This document shows, in pieces, positions 13,001 through 24,823 of a stretch of 64,000 bases of DNA. Under the pieces are notes generated by a model. It was not told where the DNA came from and did no database searches. It worked only from the letters and a program-made list of their open reading frames with translations. This DNA is from Burhinus oedicnemus (taxonomy: Eukaryota; Chordata; Aves; Charadriiformes; Burhinidae), in NCBI GenBank assembly GCA_008921705.1, contig VFFE01007510.1:1419947-1483946 (forward strand). The letters are read 5' to 3'. Both the position numbers and the translations under genes were made by a program. Positions within the stretch are counted from its first letter, which is position 1. Each line of letters starts with the position of its first letter.

Positions 13001-14875
13001 AACGTCCCATGGTATCTATCCAGGGAGGAAATACTTCCGAGCATTCCATTAGATAAAAATATGCAGCCAAGAAGAATTCCAGCAAATGATAATGCTCTGT
13101 TACAAATATGTAAAGTGAGTGAAAGGCATTGTTCAGTAGGGTCCCTGCAAAAGCAATCTTAATCCTCTTAAATCGTAGGGCTCTTGATATTTATTCTCCC
13201 TGGTCATTGTAAACATCATCAATATTTAATTTTTTTTTTTAAGTATTTCCAATGATGTGGTATGAGATCTCTGGAGACAGTAGAGACATGAGATAATGTA
13301 GGGTTACTACAGATGTAGTTAGTCTTCAATGCAAGGACCTGTTTAGTGTCTGGAAGAGCTTTGATTTTATAATGCCACCCGTTTTTCAGAGAAAAAACCT
13401 TTCAGAAGCTCTGATCCAATTGTTACAGAAGCCAACATGAAAAATTAAACTCTGAATGCACAGAATAAATATTGCTCTGCATAATTTTTCTTGAGTGACC
13501 ATTAGTTTCTAGGGGCTTTCTTACTAATCTAAATGTCTTATGTAATCAAACATGGTAAGGAAACATCACATAAAATTTAGTGTCAGTATAAGCTTTTGAA
13601 AAAAAATGTGGACATGTATTTCTTTCCTTTTTTTTTTAAACTGGATTTAATTCTGCTTGTTTAGGTCTTAACAACCTTTGTTGTGCTTGCAAATGCTCAC
13701 ACTGAAATACTGTGTTGGGGCAAGGGAGCCAGAATTGTCAGTGACTGAAAAAAGTTCAGCTACAAATAAAAATTAACCTGTTTACATAATCTAGGCAAAA
13801 TACAAAAAGTAAACACAGACTATTATGAAATAGCAATTAAACTATTGGATTCATTCACTTTTAATAGTCCAGTAATATAAAGTGTTTTTGAAAAAGGGCT
13901 TTTTAATCTGGCACCTTCTCTACTCAGGAATGTTCTGCTGCAATCCAGAAATCCAGAAAAGCATTATGTCTGTCAATAGCTTAACCAAAGCAGGGGAGAC
14001 GTTTGAAGAAATATGAATTACATGAGATAAATCTGGCATTCCAGGCAAAGTGTGACCATCTTGTGAAGCTGGAAATGTTAAGGTTTACGTCTCGGTCTGA
14101 GAGAATTACCTTTTACACCAACTTCAATACAATCATCCGTAGTTCACGAAGAAAAAAATATTACTTCTCTTCAGAAGAGATAAACAGAGTTTGTCTGAAA
14201 CAGTATTAGACACCTGGGAGGAAAAAAAAAAAAGAGTCTTTTTTAATGCCCGTATCTTGCAGGGAATAGAAATCTGGTACACCGAGAGAAAGGATAAATT
14301 GTCTTGTCTGTGTTAGAGTATGTGTAATTTAGATCACTAGCACTTAATGACAGTTTTTAACAGGAGGATTTCACCACTTTTAAAATACATTCTGAAAGCA
14401 AAAATTCAGGATGACCTTTCCAAATTAAATGCTGGAAGAATTTTTTCCTCTGAGAAGATCCTATGGGCTTCCCACCTTCTTCAGGATGTTTGGACCTTCT
14501 TTAAAAGGTTGACTGGTTCTGGGGGGGATGGGAAAGAGGCCATCAAGTGGCAAAGCTGATGAGAAAACAACCCATGGAGGGGAAGCTACAAGGGGACAAG
14601 AGGACATGAGTCTTTCTACAGCTAGTTCCAGGCAACACTTTGAGATGTATGAGGAGAATTATCATGTTTTTGTAGATATCTTTCAGCCCTGTCTTTCAAG
14701 ATCATAAATATCTGTCTGTGGGTCAGTTTAATTTTATTACCTTGTCCAGATAAATATTAACTCTTATACTATTATTCCACATACTTTGTTATAGTCTTGT
14801 ATGCTTTGTAGTAGTCGATATGTGATACCCATGATAGTCTTAAGAATGTAAGCAAACTGTGGGTTGTAGGGAGAA
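10021..14875. other. No gene recognised; AT-richer DNA with a GC patch
   Basis: GC-rich segments at about 10,570-10,860 and 11,300-11,760 keep several overlapping frames open and do not read as protein. The rest is AT-rich. A strong pyrimidine tract and AG near 12,720-12,747 could be a 3' splice site, but all three frames after it stay open for 20 codons or more, so no coding call is made. Short T or A runs occur near 12,567, 13,231 and 13,630. Confidence 0.5.
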
Positions 14876-14962
14876 AGTACATTTTCATTAGACTAACAAA
14901 TGTTACTGGAGAAAAAATAAGAAAGTTTTTCATCGTACAAGCTCCTCTTCAGAGCTACATGA
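14876..14962 (+). repeat. Ancient amniote interspersed repeat (fragment)
   Basis: The sequence 'cattagactaacaaatgttactggag ... aagtttttcatcgtacaagctcctcttcag' matches in order an old amniote repeat whose consensus I recall as 'ttattggaccaacttctgttggtgagagagacaagctttcgagc...gagctcttcttcagg'. Many positions differ, fitting an old insertion. I recall the pattern from bird, turtle and alligator sequence but not its formal family name. Confidence 0.6.
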
Positions 14963-17110
14963 TTTTTTAAATTAAAATACCATTTGCAATGAAATGCTTC
15001 TAATAATTATTATACTTTGTAATATAGCCTATCACATGGCCCATTTTATCTAGCTAAAATATCTACTTGTTTCTCACAAGTATATGATTATAATATTCTC
15101 ATGCCTACCTGACATCTTGCACTGATTTATCTGTCAGTTTGACCTGAAACCACTTAATTAAACTAGTGCAAAATCGTTGCGGCCACTCATTTGAACCAGA
15201 TTTATTTGGTTTGGCCAGACTCAGGTAGGCATTGGTTTAAGCTGAACTGAATTAAATCATTCTCATCTGATTTCACGTGGTGCTTCATGACAATATAACT
15301 GCTTTGGTTAGTTAGGCTCGGAGTTTGATTTCACTTTTGCTAAAATACCTGTTTTAATACAAGCTTTCTTGCAGACATAAGCGTACCCATTGTGGTATGC
15401 CTATAATGGTGGCTGCGCTAATCAAACACTCCTCCGCACCTGCAAACTCCATCCCTGGCAGAGGCATTGGCCTACTCTGACAGTGCCGGTACAGTGGCCG
15501 GATCCAGATTTATGGAAGCAAGAAGGGAAGGCTGAGGGAGGTGTGGGATGTGCACTGCCCTGCCACTGCCCCCAGCCTTCTTACCACATGTTGAGTGCCT
15601 GTAAACTGAAAAAGGAGCAGTCTCATCCCCAGCATTCTCGTTCAGCTGTGTCTGGCCCTGCGAAGGCTGCATCTGCCCTCCAGACCTCGAGGGCGATGGC
15701 TGCGGCGGCCCGGGGTGTGAGGAGCTGTGAACCCACATCGACGTCCCTGTGTCAGCAGAAGCGTCTCAGATGACAGACAAACCACACTCCCAGTATTTAC
15801 TGGGATAGCTTCTTCATCTTGTGGAGGGGGAGGTTGTTTTACCCACAACGTACTGTATGATTTTAAAAAAATTCAGAACCAAAGCAGCTTTGGTAGTGAA
15901 GCCGCCAAGGATTTAAAATATTCCTGTGCTGGCAAAGCACTCCTATTGGAAACACGTCAGTATATAGAGAAGTCCTATGTATGTGCTTATACAAGTTAGC
16001 ATTGATCTACTTAGATTGATTTAGTGTATCATTTTAGCTCACTCATAGCTGTGTCACGGCTGAGACACAAGACCCATAATCACTCCCCTCTTAAAAGCAT
16101 TATTGGCAGCGCGAGCTCTTAGCTCTTAGGAGTCTGATCTCTCTAGGTTGGATGAGGTTCATTCCCGAAGTGAGACATGTTCACATATATTACCCTATGC
16201 CATTATGTGTAGCTGCTCCTGTTATTTGCACGCTGCTTTTGAAACCATCACAGCATCGCCCGCAGTGATGCCCAGGACAAAAAGTGGCCAAGCTCAGAGG
16301 GGCAGTATCCCTCCCAGCGGCGGCAACTGCTTTCCTAGGAGCTGCCTACTACATTAAAGAAATGAAGTCTCACTGTTTATCGAGCAAATAAGCAAAGTTA
16401 ATTCTCTACCACAGGCAAAATGTGAAATTCCCGTGTGACATCCCTTTCCCTCCTCCCTTCTCACTGCAACCAGGTGATGGAACGGGACAGTCCATTTGGT
16501 ACAGTGCCTGAGAGGAGAGGGCAAGGCAGGCACACCCCTCTTTTCCCACGGGAGCTTTCCTGGGGGGCTGCCCCCCTCCTGGCAGCCTCCCAGAGACCCA
16601 CAGGAGACCCAGGTGCTGCAGCCCAGAGCATCTGCCTTTGATCTCTGCGTCTTGACCTCAGAGCAACCCTGCCATCACGCCAGCCAATACTCCCTGCTGG
16701 AAATACGAAAAAGAAGGAGAAGCCTTATAAAATATTTCTTCGGCTGAATTTTTGTTCATCCAGAGAAGGGACCACGTGGCGTCTGCGAGAGGAGACGGTA
16801 AGAGGAGAGTGCCACATAGTCACCAATCTTCCTAGCAGAGGATGTGGGGATCTCCCTGATGCAGGGATGAAAGTCCAACCTAATGACATGACTCTATTTT
16901 TTAACAATTGAATAACAGTAACATTTGATTTAAACATAAATCTGCAGTTCAGTTACAAAGGAAGAGTTTCAAAATTTCTGAATTCAGAAGGTGATATTCT
17001 CATAATGGAGTCACCATGATCACAGCTGTATAAGAATATGGCCCTGGGGAATGCCGTCATTTCCATTATTCATGTAGGCTGGCCTATTTTCTCCTCTGTT
17101 CTGGAAAGAC

Positions 17111-17160
17111 CGCCTTTGTGTGTATGTGTGAGTGCACATGTGTGTGCGCGCGTGTGTGAG
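17111..17160 (+). repeat. Imperfect GT/GC microsatellite
   Basis: The stretch is almost entirely alternating purine and pyrimidine (gtgtgtatgtgtgag ... gtgtgcgcgcgtgtgtgag). It is interrupted, so probably old and stable. Confidence 0.8.
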
Positions 17161-18408
17161 CAAGAGAGGATATAGTTAAGTTACATTTTTCAAATAAAGT
17201 AGCTGGAAAATATTGTTGTCCAGAACGTAATTAACTCCATATGTATTTTGCTTGTGCCACTGTAGCCGGCAATATCCCCAAGCAGAGTTATGACTACATG
17301 ACCACCCCCATATACCATCGAGGCATGAATTTCTTGGCACCTCCCTGATGTCTGTGCAGGGATGCCCTCGCTGCTGTGGAGCTGTTGCTGCTGGGAGGAT
17401 GGCCGATTCCTCCACTCGTGGGACAGGAGGGCCACATCCATGGGTCTCCTGGCCTTCAGGGACTTCCAGCAATGAAGCCCTGAATCCAGACACAGGCAGG
17501 AGCACCTTCTGGGGCTGGCTGGGCTTGCCTGGGTGGATGCAGGGTCCTCTGGCAGGGGGTCCATGCTACCCAGGTAGCGTGAGGGAGGGCATCCCTTTTG
17601 GGGAGGAACGTTGGGGCCCTTGGCAGGACAGCAGTGCTATCACAGCGGGGATCAGCCACTCAGCGGTGCCATGCATGAGTGACAAAGCCTGTAAGCAGAT
17701 AAGTTATTGTATCCTGAGGGAGCGGTGCTAATAAAGCTATTTAGCATCTTGTTCACGGCTTTGAAAGGTTTCACAAGTATTAGCTACACTGAAATATTTT
17801 TACCTGCTATGCTATGGGAGCTAAGGTAATGTCCTAATCCAAATATCTCGATTTTTTTCTCATTTTACATGCATAATTGGGACTAAATTAGTACAGATAA
17901 ATCAGTGGTAAATGCTCCTCTCCTCCCCCCACCCACACCACGGCTGTGGCTGGGGCTCTGCTGGGTGCCAGCAGCCCGCATCACTCATCCCTCCTGACAT
18001 TTCCAATTTCTCTCTCTTGACTAGACCATCCACATGTACATGAAATGGTGGCACTTAATGGTTCTCCGCACAACCTGCTCAGCTTTGACACAATACTGCT
18101 TTTTAATGCGTTTAGTGAAGATGTCTAACATTTCTACATAAAAGCATTACACTTCTATAGGATTTTAAAGTGTCACATATTTTTGTAAAAAAAAAAATCC
18201 ACAAAGCTACAGTTCTGAAGGAAAACAATTTAAATTCAAGCCATAATCACTGTTGTCAGAGGCAGCTTTTGATCCTCAGGGGCAGCGGGCACGCAACTGT
18301 GGGCTGGTGGCACGTCAGTGGCTGCAGTGGCTGCCGGGTGCACCCATCCCTAGGCAGATCCAGAGGGTCAGCCTGGGCTAGCAATGCTGGCAGCCGCAGT
18401 TCTAAGGC

Positions 18409-18425
18409 GTGTGTGTGTGTGTGTG
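18409..18425 (+). repeat. (GT)8 microsatellite
   Basis: An uninterrupted GT dinucleotide run follows 'aaggc' and ends before 'agaaacag'. Confidence 0.9.
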
Positions 18426-20929
18426 AGAAACAGACTGGTAACTCAGTCTGATGTGAGGAGTCACCTTCCTGTTTCTGAATCACGCCTAAACCCTTTGGAG
18501 AAAGTAATCATTAGACTAGGTGCAAAGATAGGGGGCACTTAGCATGATGGTGAAACACAAAGCTGCAAAGATAAGAGGTTAAAGATAGTGCTTGCTCATC
18601 ATTCAGGCCATCTGGATTTGGTTTATGGTACACATTCCTCAGCATCTGTACTGGAGACCAGAGGATTTCCTTGTTTTCCTCGGCTTTCGTTCCCTCAGCC
18701 TGTATCACAGCCACCCACCACTGTGGACGCAGCGTGCTGTGTAAAAACTTTCTTTAAACTCTGTGTCAAGAGGAGCTACGAACACTCAGCCACTTCCAAA
18801 AGCTGGTGGATGAGGAGTCACCCAAGGGCTGAACATCATTCTGCCTTCCTCCCTGCTGTTAGTGCCCTTTCTGCCTTTATTCGCATGCACACATAGAGGC
18901 AATAAAAAGCTAAAGTAGCAGAGACGCATCACCCAGCCCATGTCTTCCCCCGCTCCCTCCAGGCACCTCCTGTCAAACCGCGCTGGGGGAGCAGAGACCT
19001 AACCCCACAGCTTCATCAGGTGTCTAATCTAGTTTTAGGACACCTGGTGCTGGGCCAAAAACCCATCAGTCTCGTGGTGCAGAGCACGGAAGCGGTGCCC
19101 ACGGGTGCCGCCAGGTCAGCTTTCTCCAAAAGCTTTCTCCGAGGGGTGGCGGACGGGCTTTGTGCCGGGTAGCACATCGCCTCCAGAAGCTGACGGAGAG
19201 CCAAACCCAGCATAAACACAGTCTGCTCTGACTAATGCGACAGAAATATGATACAAATAAAGTCTGCACTTCCAGGTGACCCGATGGTGCAGGGAGGTAA
19301 TGGTTGAACAACTGTGAATCCATGTTCTGCCCAGCTTCACCAACCCAGGGCATGGATGTCTCCGGTTGGAGACCACATCAGATGCCTGGGGCAGGGGAGA
19401 GGACATCATTTCTTCCTTCGCTATTGGCAAGGGAGGATTGCGTCCGCAGTCTCTTTGGCAACATTTACCCTGGGTCTGCGATATGCAGATTAAAGAGATG
19501 ATAGCCAATATACTGGGTCCTTCACCTCTTGCGAATAGTCTGAAGCAGTGACTGACATACCCACTCCCTCTTACAGCCTGGGGTACTATCGGTCTGCAGC
19601 ACTCTTATCAGCCAGATCCACGCCTTGTCTTGTTTACAACAATTTGAGGTTTGAAATTGCCCTGTTAAATGAAGTACAAAGCCAAGCTGAGAAAATACTA
19701 AATAGATTCCTATTTTGTAGTTGGTTGCGTTTCTATGGAAATATGGATCATTATCCAAACCAAAATCTTTTCCATAATGAGATTAAAAAACATGTTTATT
19801 TTGATTTTTTGCATTTAAAAGCAAGCACAAAATAATGTTAAAGGACATACAAAAAGAATGTGAAAGAACATATCTGTATCTCTGGCCAGAAATGAATGGA
19901 GGGAAAGCATCACAAAAGTGATTTTACCACTTCTGCAGTCCTAAGGCCACTGTTACTGAGACCTACACAGACCTACAACGCCCCTGCTCATCTTTGTGTC
20001 TCTAGCTGCAGCCCTACCTGCATAAGGGGAGTCTGAGTCAAGGGAGGCTCTCTAGGAGCTGTAGGCACCAAGCGTGGGGGTGGTTTGTCCCGGTGGAATA
20101 GCACAAGGTGGTTAGAATATGGCTCAGGACGAGCAGGTTAAGTGATAATCACATCTACACTTATTTAGAAATAACAGCAAAGTCTGAGGTTACGCTGCAG
20201 AAAACGGTGTTAGAAATGCCACAAAGAATAATAAAGATCTGTGAGACTGGTTATAAAAAGAGCAGTGGGAGGAAAGAAGGCAGCAGAAAGGTGGAGATTT
20301 ATGAGAACTTCTTACAAGGCATTATGGAGAGAGCAGGGAGAAGAAACGGAAATATATGTGGAGACCCCAGGGGACGTGTTCTGGTCTCATATCTAAAGAT
20401 GCATGTGCATATATAGACAAGTGATTACTCCAGTGTATTGGTAAAGGCATATGCAAACAGGTATATACATATGCAAGCATCCATTTGCATTCACTGGTAT
20501 GAATTATACATGTACAGTTTCCTGTAAATGCGGTGTCCTGTGGCTTTTGTTGGTACAAATCAAGGTTCCTGCATTTTGAAAATCTGGTCCTTTGTGTCTG
20601 CTTACACCTATGCCTGTGTTTTATTTGGCTATTGTGTGTATTTTACAGAGGCTGTGTTGCAGAGATCTATACCACTAACAGCAGTAGATGGGAATGCTGT
20701 CAATCTGTATGGACAGCATAGCTACCTTAGGTAACAGAGCACTAATGTAACCATCTTTTTCATGTCCTGAGATGATGTAGAACAGGCTCATCACTTCACA
20801 CGATTCAGCAAGCAAGCAAGCACTGCTGCCTTGGAAAGGAAGAAAGGAGCTGACATGGTTGCAGCTTCGCTCTCACTGCAGTGAGTGAGATGGTCACCTA
20901 GCTTTGCTGTGTCGAGGCAGGAGATTTGG

Positions 20930-21131
20930 TTACAAAGCTAAATAAGATGCGGTGATTGATTCTCAGCTGGTGATGGACTTGCTGCACAGCCATAAGCAAA
21001 GCACTCACCCTTTTGTTCTTGCTTGCTGCCACAGCAAAAAAGGAATACGGGGATTTTTTCAGTACTGTTAAACAAAACGCTGTTTGTAAGGTGCTCTGAG
21101 AGGATAAGATTTAAACTGCTTCAGAAATGCC
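20930..21131 (+). mobile_element. MIR/CORE-SINE-like relic, forward
   Basis: The segment 'gatggacttgctgcacagcc ... agcaaagcactcaccc' aligns with the MIR core 'actgacttgctgtgtgacc..gggcaagtcacttaacc'. It is followed about 75 bases later by 'tgtttgtaaggtgctctgag' and 'tcagaaatgcc', matching the MIR/CORE-SINE tail 'tgtttgtaaagtgctttgag ... ataaatgc'. Order and spacing fit one element in forward orientation. Divergence is heavy, as expected of an amniote-age SINE. Confidence 0.6.
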
Positions 21132-24100
21132 AGTGTTGTTAAAGGATTGCCTAGGGTCAGTGTCCTCCCAGGTGGGAGGATTTAAAACTTTATTGTGAAG
21201 GCTTCAGTGGAAATGAAATGCCATCCCAACATTTGGAGTTCGCCCTCTCTGCTAGAAGGGTGAGCGTGGTCCTGCGGACGTGTAGGGCATCAAAGCTCAC
21301 TGGGGTTGGCACCTAAAGCCCAAATACAGCAGGAGATGGAGCTGCTGCCTACTGACAGATCCCGTCCTGCCATTCCTCCTGATGGCGGGGCAGAGTGAAA
21401 CAAGCGCCCAGTTTGATAGCAAACCCCAGTTGGCTTGGAGAGAAATGGAGGGGGAAACTCTACCCGTTTCTGTCTCATTGACAACAGGGTGTGAGAGTGC
21501 TGCCCTATGCTTTGTTCCTCTCCCGTGACCATGCGTCTTCACATAAAATCCCGGCGATCAATACTGATTAACTGTCTTCAGAAGAAAGGTCCTTCCTTCC
21601 TTTGTTTCTTGCGAGATAAGAAGGGAACCTGCCAGCCTGCTCTGTGGGAAATGTTAGATACTTTGCAGCCTGTAAACCCAAATGATAGCTTTTGCCCTGG
21701 ACAGTGTGTAGCTGAGGTGCCTCAGTCAGGAGCGAGGTTTGTTTTTCCAGCTGATCCAGCTGAGGAAGAGGCCAAATTACTGGGCTGAGAATCCTTTTAT
21801 TTCCAGATGTTGCAGCTGATCGGGTAAAAAGATACCTGCCCTGCAAGCCTGGCTTTTCTTACGACTTTAGACTTCGTGTTAAGCACCAGTAGCATCCCTA
21901 GGATTAGTTAGTATTTAAGTGGAAAGAGAAATAAAAGGAGAGCCACAAAGAAAGATTTTTAGTGCACTAATCTCATTCAGTGCCACGGTAGCTGCGTGAA
22001 AATGAAGTTAGGCACCCAATCGGCAGCGGTTGAAAGGTAAGGGATGGTGCTGGATGAAAATGGATGTATTCCAAACCTTCTTAGGGCAGGAGTTCACTAC
22101 GGGGGTGAGATTTATCTCCCCATCCTACAGAAAGCTAACCTTGGGGAAAAAACAATAAATACTTTTTCTTTCTTCTGGCTGACTGAGTAGCACTGGCTTA
22201 GGCCAAGTGCACAGACAGACTGCAGCAAGAGATGAAGCGAGAGAAAAGGGGAGACACAGTGTGATGAGGAGCAGGGAAGGAGAGGAGGAGGCAGGACCAC
22301 CCTTTCCGGCAGGAGTGAGCTGTCGGCTCAGCTCAGCCAGCCTGGCCCTGAACTCCCCTTTGACAAAATGCCTCCCCTAAAAACACAGGTCTGTTCAGCC
22401 CTTCCCCTACCCCCGTTTATTTGGCTTATGTGGGAGGGACACATCAGGCTATGCTTCCGGACGTGGAGCTGGTGGGCAGCCCCGGCAGCACGGCATCAGC
22501 GCTGCCTGGCCCCTGCCTGCTCTGCCCCTTCCTCCACCCATGGTCCCCGGTGGGACGCCTGCTCCTGCGGCTGGGGAAGAGCATGATTTAGGTTAAATTT
22601 AACACGGCAAAAATATTGCTTCTATTTGGAGGGCTGTGGGGAAGTAGAGCTGGGATGGGTGATAACTTCCTCTCGCGTCTCTTCTGCGTGCCACTGTTCG
22701 TGCATCCACACAGCTATTGGCACCAGCAAGGTGTTAATCTTAAGCAATTTGATTTTTGAACCCAAATTGCTCCCTATGGACTATAATGATTTTTCATATG
22801 GGTATGTACTTTGTTTTATCTTTAAGCACTGGCTGTATTTGATTGACCATAATGGGTCCTCAAGTTAGACTGTGTTATTTTATATATTTGTTGAGGTTTT
22901 TTAACATTATGCACACACTGCGTAGCTATAATGGGACCCCTGTGAATCTCATGGATGATACACGGAGGCATTCTTTCCCAGTTTAAATGGTACTGTAGCA
23001 TCTCAGCATGTTTGGAGGTCAGGCAGTGTGGCAATCGGCTGAAAACTCCCGTGAAATGAATTGTTTGTCCTTTCGCAGTTGGGCTGCTTGGCACGTCTTG
23101 CCGAGGAAGTGAGTTATTTCAGCCCTGCAGAACTCGAGTCTGCAACATTCGCTCAAGTATCAAATTAGTACCAGTGCAAAAGGGGAACAAGCATTCGTGA
23201 TACTAATTCCCTTCTGTCTAGAGAGTCAACTGAGACGTCTTCCCTTTTATATGCATTTTTCCTTCCCCTGCAGCAATGTGCTCTCTGTTACCTGAGTAGG
23301 GCAGAATGAATGGGTAATAAATCCTAAATCATTACCAAACCTTGCAAAAAGGCTCAAAACACTAACATTTAGCTGTCTACATTTATTTGTGAGCCTTTGT
23401 GCTTCGGAAATTTGGCCCAGATATAAGGGGACACAATGTGAGAGGTCGCTCATATGATACTTCTGGCATAAAGAAAAATTAGAGAGTGCTTAGAGCCCCC
23501 TGCTTTCAGAAGAGATTTGCATGGTTATCTAAAATTTCATGTATTCAGCCAACTTTCTAGGCCTTTAGAAGCTTGCCAGCACTACAATATGGGCTATCAC
23601 TCCGTCAGAGGAAATTAAGCTAAAATGTAAGCTATTTCCACAATAAAAATAACTCCATCCCCCAGGACATAACAAACTAAGCAGTGGCTCCATTAGCAGC
23701 CTGCCAAGCTCTTTGGGTCTTGTGGAGGCTACGTACCACCTCGGGTCCTAGGTCAGCTCCGAAGGATGCTGCGGCCACAGGTCCCATATAGCTGCCTCCT
23801 TCCTTACGTTGTTCTGAACAATATTTAGTGGCAGTGAAGAAATGGGTGGGGGAAAAAAGAGAGAGACAATAATGCTGAGTGAGTGTTCACTTAGGATACT
23901 TACTGTGAGCAAGAATAATCATCCAGTTACCTTTTTTCCTACTCAGCGATTGGAAAACCAAGTGGTATTTCAGTTGCATTATCAGCTTTTTAGAGTCTCT
24001 TGTTCAGAAAGATTTCAAGGATTTTATTTCATAATTTTGGGAACCTCTCAAGGAAATATTTTTTAAATATTAGGCAGGAATGAAGAGGTACCACTCGACA

Positions 24101-24752
24101 TCAGCTAAAGGCTTGGCTTACTAATTTTGTACTCTCACTGGCTTACTTTTTTCTTACTCCCATTTGGGTTTTTTTTAGTTACATGTTAAAATGGTGACCT
24201 TTACATTTTCTCATTCATAACACTATAGTACCTTTCTCTTACTTATGTTTTAGGAAGCCCCAAACTGATCTAAACCTTGGCTTTCATACTGCAGATACAG
24301 CTCACGCAGTGTTAGTGCAGCTCATTGGGTAAATAATTATGTGACCATCGTTTCAGATTACGTTAGACTAAAGCCATAATTGCTTGTAATTCAATATCCA
24401 CAAAGGAAAGGAAACATCATATTCAGCAAATTAGGCTTCATATGACGGCATTACTTACGAAACGTACAGTTAGTAAAGGACTTTTAAGGACTACAAATAG
24501 TGGAAACTTGTAGACTCAAAGAGCGGATTTTTTACTGATGGAAAGCAGAAGCGTTGCAGCTAGCAGCTATTGACATAACAAGGGAAAAAACCTTTCTGTG
24601 GCTGAAGAGCTGAAGAGCAGAATAGGTGGCTCATGTTCATTAAACCTCTCAAGGAATGGGGTTTTTCAAAATTTTTTGTACTGATCAGAGAACCACAATG
24701 CTTCAGGAGACACCGCGATATGCTCTTGAATTAAAATTCATATAACATTTCT
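21132..24752. other. No gene recognised
   Basis: No splice-supported exon, RNA gene or recognisable repeat. A GC-rich patch at about 22,320-22,590 holds a short open frame with no protein-like features. The remainder is average or AT-rich. Confidence 0.5.
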
Positions 24753-24823
24753 GGGTGAAATTCTGCCTCCCCTGACAGCAGTGGGAGTTTCAGTATTGAT
24801 TTGGCTGGGGGTAGGATCTCAAC
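24753..24823 (+). repeat. Ancient palindromic repeat fragment
   Basis: The left arm (tgaaattctgcctcccc) and right arm (gctgggggtaggatctca) pair imperfectly as an inverted repeat around 'cagtgggagtttcagtattg'. The arrangement matches a common old sauropsid palindrome of the form 'gtgaaattctggccc...gaagtcaatgggagttttgccattgacttcaa...ggggccaggatttcac'. It may be a miniature inverted-repeat element. The copy is diverged. Confidence 0.55.

Larger units (their letters stand above)
14963..20929. other. No gene recognised; simple GT repeats
   Basis: No supported gene. A GC-rich patch lies at about 17,340-17,660 with overlapping open frames on both strands. A GT/GC alternating stretch is at about 17,111-17,160 and a (GT)8 run at 18,409-18,425. 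The segment at 20,400-20,515 is rich in alternating purine-pyrimidine words and octamer-like motifs. Confidence 0.5.
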
